A stretch of DNA of 64,000 bases from Streptacidiphilus fuscans. GTDB taxonomy: Bacteria > Actinomycetota > Actinomycetes > Streptomycetales > Streptomycetaceae. Positions 57,618 through 64,000 of this stretch are shown one piece after another; position 1 is the first letter of the stretch, and each line of letters opens with the position of its first letter. Made by a program: the position numbers and the translations under genes. The notes under the pieces are model-generated. The model was not told the origin of the DNA. It made no database searches and worked only from the letters and a program-made list of their open reading frames with translations. Location of the stretch: NCBI RefSeq assembly GCF_015690355.1, contig NZ_JADPRT010000002.1, positions 693,337-757,336 on the forward strand, given 5' to 3'.

Positions 57618-58676
57618 TCACCCCTCCACCGGAACGGCGCGGGCGAAGCCGCCGTCCACCATCAGTTCCGCGACCGTCTGCAGCTCGGGCGGGCTGCCCG
57701 CCAGGCGCAGCAGGAACGCGTCGAAGTCCTCGCCGCACGGCAGCAGCAGGCGGTCGACGCGCTGCTGCGGCGTCAGCCCGGCGTCGCCGTCGTCCCGGGC
57801 GTCGTCGTAGGGGAGGAACCCGACCGTGCCGATCCCGTCGCCGCGTACCTTGAGCGCCAGCAGGCCGCCCTGGGCGTAGGCGATGCCCAGGTAGTCCTTG
57901 GTGATGTGGTCGCGCAGGCACTTGTTGACGTACGCGAGGTCGTCCAGCGAGCGCTCGTCGCGGAGCGTGAAGAAGGGCTGGTCGACCAGGACGCCGAGCT
58001 CGGTGTCCAGGCCGAGGCCCTTCGGCGCCCGGCCGCCTGCCGCCTTGAGGAAGGTCCGGTACGGGCCCGGGAGGGTGTAGCCGAGGGACTCCTCGACACC
58101 CTGGATCCGCTGCTCGACCTCGGTGGGCGTCGCGGCCTCCGCAACCTGCGGCCCCGACTGCCCGTCGGCGCCGGTGCCGCCGTCAGCGCCCTCGACCGCC
58201 TCGGCCACCGGCGACGGCAGCTCGAAGTGGACCGGACGCCGCTCCTGGAGCGGGCGCGTGCCGCGCTTGGCGTGGTCGGCGCTGGAGGTGGCCAGCCCGG
58301 CGTGGTGCCGCAGCAGCGCCTTCACCTCGACCGGGACCAACTCCAGTCGGCGACTGCCGGGCGTGGCCGGGGTCACCGAGTGGTGCCACGTCCAGCCGAC
58401 GGGCGTGCCGACCGGGCTGTCGACGTCCGCCCAGAGCTCGTGACCCTGGGCGCGCAACGCGGCGTTGGCCGACACGTAGTCGGTCAGCCTCAGCTCGTCG
58501 ACGCCGAACCCCGCTGGTGGGTCGGCGACTTCGGCGGCGGCGCGCGCGTAGGGTCCGAAGTCGGGGTGGCCCGACGCGTCGACCTTCACCCCCGAGGGGT
58601 ACTGCTGCGCCCGCAATGGATCGGGAAAGTGCACGACCTGCCTGGCGTAGGCCGCGTTCGGTCGACCTGTCGTCAT
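57618..58676 (-). CDS. WHH-type nuclease-like domain fused to SMI1/KNR4 (SUKH-1)
   Basis: The 352-residue protein has an N-terminal domain (about 1-150) with GWTWHHSVTP (Trp97-His98-His99), LELVPVEVKALLRHHAG (His124-His125) and the preceding DYVSANAALRAQ, matching HNH/ENDO VII toxin domains of the WHH type; Lys119 stands where a second His is usual, so activity may be lost. After a Gly/Ala linker, residues about 183-325 form an SMI1/KNR4 (SUKH-1) immunity domain with SLGYTLPGPYRTFLKAAGG and LGLDTELGVL. No signal or secretion leader is seen. The start is ATG 58676 with AGGGGG upstream. Confidence 0.87.
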   Translation of the reverse strand: MTTGRPNAAYARQVVHFPDPLRAQQYPSGVKVDASGHPDFGPYARAAAEVADPPAGFGVDELRLTDYVSANAALRAQGHELWADVDSPVGTPVGWTWHHSVTPATPGSRRLELVPVEVKALLRHHAGLATSSADHAKRGTRPLQERRPVHFELPSPVAEAVEGADGGTGADGQSGPQVAEAATPTEVEQRIQGVEESLGYTLPGPYRTFLKAAGGRAPKGLGLDTELGVLVDQPFFTLRDERSLDDLAYVNKCLRDHITKDYLGIAYAQGGLLALKVRGDGIGTVGFLPYDDARDDGDAGLTPQQRVDRLLLPCGEDFDAFLLRLAGSPPELQTVAELMVDGGFARAVPVEG

Positions 58677-58883
58677 GGAGATTGCCCCCTGCTGGAACTG
58701 GCTGCCGGAGCCCAGCCTAGGGGTTGGGCGCTTCGGGCGGATCTCCCCGGTCGTCACAGCGCCCGCGACAGCCGGAACTTGATCTCGAACAGACCCCCGA
58801 TTTCGTGACCCTCAAGGGTATTTGGCAGTCTGATCACCGCGAGGTTCACGGGGGTTCACACGGGGGGAAGGCAAGGCACGCTC

Positions 58884-59369
58884 ATGGAAACACCGGTTCA
58901 CCAACGCAGACCTTCCCCTGCGCCGCTGCTGCGGCACCGCAGGGACAGCCTCATGCCGATCGTCGCTGCGGCGTTGTCGGTGCAGGGTGATACGTATACG
59001 CATGTGAGTGAGAAGGGCGATCCGCCACGGCTGCATCCGCTCGTCGGCGGGTTCCTCGACGGGCTCCCGGTCGAGGCGCTGGAGCGTTTCACCGGGCGCT
59101 GCCCGGAGGCGGTGCTGCTGTCGCAGTTCCTCGACCACGCCGAGGCGGACCGCTCGGGGCGCGCGGCTCGCAGGGTCTTCGGCGAGGGCGAGGCACGCAA
59201 GGCGCTGCGCGGCGCGAAGATGACGACGGTCCGGATCCGTGAGGAGGGCGACCCCGCCCACGGCACCCACCAGCCGCCGTGCCGGTCGTGCATGCCGCTG
59301 CTGGAGCACTTCGGGGTGAAGACGATCTCGTTGCAGGAGAAGTCCGGGGGCCGGCTCAAGCGGCGCTGA
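58884..59369 (+). CDS. YwqJ-type putative deaminase
   Basis: The 161-residue protein is compact. LVGGFLDGLPVEALERF leads to the zinc/catalytic motif FTGRCPEAVLLSQFL (Cys73-Pro-Glu75), then MTTVRIREEGDPAHGTHQ and the second zinc motif PPCRSCMPLLEHFG (Cys133, Cys136). These are the two motifs of the YwqJ deaminase family, known mostly as toxin tips in polymorphic systems. It would deaminate a nucleotide or nucleic-acid base; the target is unknown. No secretion signal. The next gene, 48 bp away, encodes a SUKH-3 immunity protein. It starts divergently from the WHH/SUKH-1 gene. Confidence 0.87.
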   Translation: METPVHQRRPSPAPLLRHRRDSLMPIVAAALSVQGDTYTHVSEKGDPPRLHPLVGGFLDGLPVEALERFTGRCPEAVLLSQFLDHAEADRSGRAARRVFGEGEARKALRGAKMTTVRIREEGDPAHGTHQPPCRSCMPLLEHFGVKTISLQEKSGGRLKRR

Positions 59370-59417
59370 CCAGGCACGGAAGAGGGGTACGGGGTACGGG
59401 GAGGAGAGGAGAAGGAC

Positions 59418-59906
59418 ATGGAGGCCCGGTTCCCGGCGGAGGTCGCGTCGGTACTGACCAAGTCCGGCTGGTTCCCCGGCCGCAAGCGCCTGGACCGCGC
59501 GGAGGAGTGGGCGGAGGCGCTCGACGGCTACGCCTCGCCGGAGGGCCACCGCCACACGGTCTTCCCGGCCGCGGTCGAGGCCTGGGCGGAGTTCGGCGAC
59601 GTCACGGTGAGCCTGGAGGGCGCGGGCGCGCAGGTCGCCCGGACGTCCTTCGTCATCGACCCCCTGCGGGGGCTTCACCAGCCGCGCACGCTCGCGGACC
59701 TGGGCCGCGCCCTGGAACTCCCGGTCTGCCCCCTGGGCGAGGAACGGGAGGCCCAGGCCCTGCTCGCGATCGACGCGGTGGGACGCGTCTACAGCTTGGA
59801 CCACACGGGCGAGTGGTTCTTGGGGCACTCCATGGACCAGGCGCTGACGACGTTGATCTCCGGCTTGCGGGCGGAACGGCTGCGCTTCCTGACCGACGCG
59901 CTCTGA
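59418..59906 (+). CDS. SUKH-3 family immunity protein
   Basis: The 162-residue alpha/beta protein starts at ATG 59418 after AGGAGAAGG. The pattern LTKSGWFPGRKRLDRAEEWAEAL, PAAVEAWAEFGDVTV, ARTSFVIDPLRGL, ALELPVCPLGEER and AIDAVGRVYSLDHTGEWFLG is typical of SUKH-3 proteins. Such proteins bind and neutralise nuclease or deaminase toxins. As it follows the YwqJ-type deaminase gene in the same operon, it is the likely antidote for that enzyme. It has no membrane segment and converges on the GntR gene across a palindromic element. Confidence 0.87.
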   Translation: MEARFPAEVASVLTKSGWFPGRKRLDRAEEWAEALDGYASPEGHRHTVFPAAVEAWAEFGDVTVSLEGAGAQVARTSFVIDPLRGLHQPRTLADLGRALELPVCPLGEEREAQALLAIDAVGRVYSLDHTGEWFLGHSMDQALTTLISGLRAERLRFLTDAL

Positions 59907-59943
59907 CTGCCGGTGGGCAGAGAGAACTGTCGCTCCATCGGGT

Positions 59944-60070
59944 GGTTGCACCCTCCAGGGGCGCGGGGAACTGCGCGAGAAACCACCGATGAGCGGATGG
60001 CCCTGTTCGTTCGGTGTTCCACCTGCGTGGGTGGCTTGTCGCGCAGTTCCCCGCGCCCCTGAAGGTGCAA
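59944..60070. repeat. Dispersed palindromic element, full-length copy
   Basis: From GTTGCACCC (59944) to GTGCAAC (60065-60071), with arms CAGGGGCGCGGGGAACTGCG and the inverse CGCAGTTCCCCGCGCCCCTG (60041-60060) around an inner region almost identical to the copy at 27945-28074, including GCGGATGGCCCTG and GTTCGG. It lies between the convergent SUKH-3 and GntR genes. Confidence 0.85.
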
Positions 60071-60088
60071 CGACCCGTCGAGCAGAAG

Positions 60089-60457
60089 CTACGCGCCGTA
60101 GCTCTCGCGGAGTGCCGTCTCCATCAGGGCTCGCGCCTCCGGCGCGGAGAGGCCGAGGGACTTCGCGCGGAGCGCGTACGCCGCTGCCGCCTTCGCGATC
60201 TCGCCGTGCGCGGCGTGGCCCGCTGCCGAGATGACCGTGCCCGCGCGGCCGCGGGTCTCCACCACGCCCGCCGTTTCCAGCTCGCGGTAGGCCTTGGCGA
60301 CCGTGTTGACCGCCAGGCCCAGTTCCTCGGCCAGGCCGCGGACCGTCGGCAGCCGCATGCCGACCGGCGCCTCGCCGCTCGCCGCTGCCTCGGCGATCCG
60401 CGCGCGGATCTGTTCGTACGGCGGGACAGCGGACTCCTGGTCGAGCACGATCCGCAC
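60089..60457 (-). CDS. GntR-family regulator, YtrA type
   Basis: The 122-residue short GntR protein has a winged helix with VPPYEQIRARIAEAAASGEAP, VGMRLPTVRGLAEELGLAVNTVAKAYREL and a wing ETRGRAGTVISA, followed by only about 45 helical residues, so it lacks a large effector domain and is of the YtrA subfamily. YtrA-type regulators usually control ABC exporters, but none is adjacent. It lies 43 bp downstream of the histidine kinase gene, on the same strand, and may be cotranscribed with it. Confidence 0.88.
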   Translation of the reverse strand: MRIVLDQESAVPPYEQIRARIAEAAASGEAPVGMRLPTVRGLAEELGLAVNTVAKAYRELETAGVVETRGRAGTVISAAGHAAHGEIAKAAAAYALRAKSLGLSAPEARALMETALRESYGA

Positions 60458-60500
60458 GGGCTACCCCCTACCTCCTAGGACAAGCGCAGGGACAGCGTAG

Positions 60501-61796
60501 CTACCGCGCGGCCAGCAGCCGTGCCTCCACGCGGAAACCGCCCTCCGCCGTCGGGCCTGCGGTGAAGGCGCCGCCCAGCGCGGTGACCCGCTCGCGCATG
60601 CCCACCAGGCCGTTGCCGCCGCTGGGGAGGATCGTCGCGTCACGCTCCTCCCCCGTCTGCTCGGCCGGGGGGCAGGTGTTGGAGACGGCCAGGGCGACCC
60701 CGCCCGGCACGTAGGCCACCACGACCTCGACGTCGGCGCCGGGCGCGTGCTTCAGCACGTTGGTCAGCGCCTCCTGGACGACGCGGTACGCGGTCTGCTC
60801 CGCCTCCGAGGTCAGCGTGCGGCGCGCGCCGCCCAGGGTGAACCGCACCCCGAGGCCCGCCGCCCGTGACTCGTCCACCAGCTTGGGCAGGTCCGCCACG
60901 CCCATCGGCACGTACTCCGTGCCGGACGCCGTGCCGGACGCCCCGACGGGCGCCCCGCCCGAGTCGTCGTCGTTCGGTTCGACCGTGCGCAGCACGCCCA
61001 GGATCTGGCGGAGTTCGTCCAGCGCCTGGCGGCCGATGTCGCCCATCAGCTTGGCGCTGGCCGCCGCCTTCTCCGGGTCCTTGTGCACGACGCGTTCGAG
61101 CGCGCCCGCGTGCACCACCATCAGGCTCACCCGGTGCGCGACCACGTCGTGCATCTCGCGGGCGATCCGGGTCCGCTCCTCGACGCGGGCCCGCAGGGCG
61201 CGTTCGCGGGCCTGGTCGGCGAGGAGGCCGAGCTCTGTCTCCAGGCCCTCGGCGCGTTCGGTGAGGGCGACCCAGAGCCGCCGCTTGGCGCCGATGTAGA
61301 GGCCCAGCATGGTGGGCGGAACGGTGATCGCGATCGCGGCCAGCACCGAGAAGAGGATCAGCACCCACTCCGGCACGCCCTGGTGCAGCGCGTCCTGGTG
61401 CTGCGTGCCCAGGGTGAGGGTCGAGACGAGGACCGTCTCGGCGATGGCCACCGCGCAGAGCGCGCTCATGGCGCGGCGTTCGGCGAAACGTCCCGCCGCG
61501 CCCTCCGGGCGGTACGCGCCGAGCGTGTAGAGGCCGATCATCAGCAGCAGGTAGCCCGCCGACAGCGGGATCGTCGACAGCGCCGCCGCGACCGGGACCA
61601 GTGGCCAGCGCCGCCGGACCACCAGCGTGGCGCCGGCGACCAGCGCGTAGACCGCCACCGCGACCCGCGCGGCGAGGCCCAGGCCCTGGTGGGCGGTGAA
61701 GGTGTACGCCGAACCGGCACACTCCAGCGCTGCGGCGGCGGCCAACGCCAGATCCAGCCACATGCTCCGTCGTCGCTGCCACGCTCCCACCCTCAT
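60501..61796 (-). CDS. Two-component sensor histidine kinase, NarL-type (HisKA_3)
   Basis: The 431-residue sensor starts at ATG 61796 ([10 protein letters not shown]). Five or six membrane helices (about 12-170) form the sensor part without a recognisable domain. The HisKA_3 dimer helix has [21 protein letters not shown] with the phospho-His; the ATPase has [21 protein letters not shown] (N-box) and [17 protein letters not shown] (G-box). A LuxR-type response regulator is normally encoded next to it, but here a GntR gene follows instead, so its partner must lie elsewhere. Ligand unknown. Confidence 0.93.
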   Translation of the reverse strand: MRVGAWQRRRSMWLDLALAAAAALECAGSAYTFTAHQGLGLAARVAVAVYALVAGATLVVRRRWPLVPVAAALSTIPLSAGYLLLMIGLYTLGAYRPEGAAGRFAERRAMSALCAVAIAETVLVSTLTLGTQHQDALHQGVPEWVLILFSVLAAIAITVPPTMLGLYIGAKRRLWVALTERAEGLETELGLLADQARERALRARVEERTRIAREMHDVVAHRVSLMVVHAGALERVVHKDPEKAAASAKLMGDIGRQALDELRQILGVLRTVEPNDDDSGGAPVGASGTASGTEYVPMGVADLPKLVDESRAAGLGVRFTLGGARRTLTSEAEQTAYRVVQEALTNVLKHAPGADVEVVVAYVPGGVALAVSNTCPPAEQTGEERDATILPSGGNGLVGMRERVTALGGAFTAGPTAEGGFRVEARLLAAR

Positions 61797-62060
61797 GCCG
61801 TCAAGCGTAGACAAGAGGAGCTGACGGGCCGCCGCACACTCCCGTATCCGCTTCGATCCGCGGGACGCGGGGGTCCTGGCCCACGTGAGGCGCGGCACCC
61901 GGTCCCCTGCGGAGTGTCCGCATGGCGGCCAAGGTCCTGGACGGTCACGCCCCGCAACCTATGCTGGACCGCGAAAGATCAGCAGCACGCAACAGGGGCG
62001 GACAACGTGGTCCGCGCACGTCCTTGTCGTCCCCACTCCACCCCGCAAGGGAGTACCAGC

Positions 62061-64000
62061 GTGAGCGACGCACGCGAGGCAACCGTCCCCGCCGTTTCCC
62101 CGGCCGCCACCACCCCGGCCGAGCCCGACAACAGTGCTCTGCGCGCCGACATCCGCCGCCTGGGCGAACTGCTCGGCGAGACCCTGGTCCGGCAGGACGG
62201 GCAGGAGCTGCTCGACCTGGTCGAGCGGGTCCGGCTCCTGACCCGCACCGACGGCGCCGCCGCGGCGCGGCTGCTGGAGCAGACCGACCTGGAGACCGCC
62301 GCCAAGCTGGTGCGGGCCTTCTCCACCTACTTCCACCTGGCCAACGTCACCGAGCAGGTGCACCGCGGTCGTGAGCTCAACGCCAACCGCGCCGACAACG
62401 GCTCGCTCCTCTCCCAGGCCGTCGACAAGCTCGCCGACGCGGACCCGGAGCACGTGAGCGCGGCGCTCGCGCACCTCAACGTCCGACCGGTCTTCACCGC
62501 GCACCCGACCGAGGCCGCGCGCCGCAGCGTGCTGCAGAAGCTGCGCAGGCTGGCCGAGTTGCTGGAGCTGGAGGACAGCCCCTCGCGTCCCACCGCCCGC
62601 CGCCAGGCCGACCGGCGGCTGGCCGAGGTGATCGACCTGCTGTGGCAGACGGACGAGCTGCGCATCGCCCGTCCCGAGCCGACCGACGAGGCCCGCAACG
62701 CCGTCTACTACCTGGACGAGCTCTACAAGCGCGCGGTCCCCGACGTGCTGGAGGAGCTGAACGAGGAGCTGGCCCGGGTCGGCGTCACCCTGCCCGAGGG
62801 CGTGCGTCCGCTCACCTTCGGCACCTGGATCGGCGGCGACCGGGACGGCAACCCGAACGTCACCCCGGCGGTGACGCGCGACGTGCTGCTGCTCCAGCAC
62901 GAGTACGGCATCAACGACGCGCTCGACGTGGTCGACGAGCTGCGTGCCACCCTCTCGTCCTCGGTCCGGCTCTCCGGCGCCAGCCAGGAGCTGCTGGACA
63001 GCCTGGCCACCGACCTCGCGCGGCTGCCCGAGATCAGCCCGCGCTACAAGCGGATGAACGCCGAGGAGCCCTACCGGCTCAAGGCCACCTGCGTCCGCCA
63101 GAAGCTGATCAACACCAGGGAGCGGCTCGCCGCGGGCACCCCGCACGTGCCGGGCTGCGACTACCTCGGCACCAGCGAGCTGCTGGCCGACCTGGAGCTG
63201 ATCCAGTCCTCGCTGCGGGCCCACAAGGGCGAGTTGATCGCGGACGGCCGGATCAGCCGCGCCATCCGCACCATCGCCGCGTTCGGTCTGCAGCTGGCGA
63301 CGATGGACGTGCGCGAGCACGCCGAGGCGCACCACCACACGCTGGGCCAGCTCTTCGACCGGCTCGGCGAGGAGGCCTGGCGCTACACCGACATGCCGCG
63401 CGAGTACCGGCAGCGGCTGCTCGCCAAGGAGCTCAAGTCGCGCCGTCCGCTGGCGCCGACCCCGGCCCCGCTGGACGCGGCGGGCGCCAAGACGCTCGGA
63501 GTGTTCCAGACCATCCGCGACGCGTTCGAGCGGTTCGGGCCGGAGATCGTGGAGAGCTACATCATCTCCATGTGCCAGGGCGCGGACGACGTCTTCGCGG
63601 CGGCGGTGCTGGCCCGCGAGGCGGGGCTGATCGACCTGCACGCCGGTGTCGCCAAGATCGGCATCGTGCCGCTGTTGGAGACCACCGACGAACTGCGCTC
63701 GGCCGACACCATCCTCGACGAGATGCTGCGCGACCCCTCCTACCGCCTGCTGGTCTCGCTCCGCGGGGACGTGCAGGAGGTCATGCTGGGCTACTCGGAC
63801 TCGTCCAAGTTCGGCGGCATCACCACCTCGCAGTGGGAGATCCACCGCGCCCAGCGCCGGCTGCGCGACGTCGCGCACCGCTACGGCGTGCGGCTGCGGC
63901 TCTTCCACGGCCGCGGCGGCACGGTCGGCCGCGGCGGCGGCCCCTCGCACGAGGCGATCCTGGCCCAGCCGTACGGGACGCTGGAGGGCGAGATCAAGGT
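62061..64000 (+). CDS. ppc: Phosphoenolpyruvate carboxylase, N-terminal part (3' truncated by window edge)
   Basis: GTG 62061 opens a frame that stays open to the window end (646 codons seen, of about 900 expected). The enzyme adds bicarbonate to phosphoenolpyruvate to make oxaloacetate, replenishing the TCA cycle. Visible motifs are [21 protein letters not shown] (catalytic His; cited in part), [31 protein letters not shown] and [15 protein letters not shown]. An AGGGAG ribosome site is 8 bases upstream. It is divergent from the histidine kinase. A 663-residue open frame on the other strand is a shadow. Confidence 0.95.
   Translation, partial: MSDAREATVPAVSPAATTPAEPDNSALRADIRRLGELLGETLVRQDGQELLDLVERVRLLTRTDGAAAARLLEQTDLETAAKLVRAFSTYFHLANVTEQVHRGRELNANRADNGSLLSQAVDKLADADPEHVSAALAHLNVRPVFTAHPTEAARRSVLQKLRRLAELLELEDSPSRPTARRQADRRLAEVIDLLWQTDELRIARPEPTDEARNAVYYLDELYKRAVPDVLEELNEELARVGVTLPEGVRPLTFGTWIGGDRDGNPNVTPAVTRDVLLLQHEYGINDALDVVDELRATLSSSVRLSGASQELLDSLATDLARLPEISPRYKRMNAEEPYRLKATCVRQKLINTRERLAAGTPHVPGCDYLGTSELLADLELIQSSLRAHKGELIADGRISRAIRTIAAFGLQLATMDVREHAEAHHHTLGQLFDRLGEEAWRYTDMPREYRQRLLAKELKSRRPLAPTPAPLDAAGAKTLGVFQTIRDAFERFGPEIVESYIISMCQGADDVFAAAVLAREAGLIDLHAGVAKIGIVPLLETTDELRSADTILDEMLRDPSYRLLVSLRGDVQEVMLGYSDSSKFGGITTSQWEIHRAQRRLRDVAHRYGVRLRLFHGRGGTVGRGGGPSHEAILAQPYGTLEGEIK

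Noticed and set aside
61959..63950. 663-residue minus-strand frame opposite ppc
   Set aside because: The plus-strand frame has all PEP carboxylase motifs; the antisense product is a compositional shadow.

Overview
This 64 kb window is high-GC chromosomal DNA from an actinobacterium, almost certainly of the family Streptomycetaceae (Streptomyces, Kitasatospora or Streptacidiphilus). The supporting evidence is a mycothiol conjugate amidase gene (mca), a tRNA-Leu(UAA) gene matching bldA, an Rpf-type LysM transglycosylase preceded by a c-di-AMP (ydaO-type) riboswitch, NarL-type histidine kinase, Mfd and enolase neighbourhoods typical of the group, and very frequent GTG starts. I saw no prophage, transposase, CRISPR array, rRNA or biosynthetic gene cluster. 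Most of the window is conserved core chromosome with small accessory inserts. Both ends cut genes: a TetR-type regulator at the left and phosphoenolpyruvate carboxylase at the right.

Layout. 1-10 kb: TetR end, thioredoxin-fold DUF255 protein, aldo/keto reductase, secreted beta-helix protein, glutamate decarboxylase, a NicT nickel/cobalt permease with a Nur-like box, and mca with a small membrane gene. 10-24 kb: DUF4307 protein, greA, a DrrAB-type exporter, threonine ammonia-lyase beside a MarR regulator, cystathionine gamma-synthase, an APH(3')-like kinase, a DJ-1/GlxA pair, a septum-formation-domain protein, an L,D-transpeptidase lipoprotein and cystathionine beta-synthase. 24-33 kb: SGNH hydrolase, thiolase, small unknown genes, bldA, and a MacB-like ABC pair. 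33-39 kb: type II NADH dehydrogenase with a Rex-like site far upstream, then eno-divIC-DUF501-ppx and rpfA with its riboswitch.

39-54 kb: GntR regulator and small membrane protein, a divergent P450/SDR pair, an LLM oxidoreductase, three tandem paralogous membrane proteins of unknown function, endonuclease V, mazG, a SurA-like lipoprotein, a DMT-like membrane protein and mfd. 54-60 kb: a DivIVA-like coiled-coil protein, then the most unusual part of the window, a divergent four-gene locus of deaminase/nuclease domains and SUKH immunity domains (WHH nuclease fused to SUKH-1; Imm35-like domain, Pro/Gly repeats, deaminase and SUKH-4 in one chain; a YwqJ-type deaminase; a SUKH-3 protein). 60-64 kb: GntR/YtrA regulator, orphan histidine kinase and ppc.

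A dispersed intergenic palindromic element (core CAGGGGCGCGGGG with its inverse, bounded by GTTGCAC/GTGCAAC) recurs at least six times, mostly between convergent genes, where it probably ends transcription from both sides. I found no in-frame TTA codon in any called gene by eye, which fits the core-genome character of the window despite bldA being encoded here.
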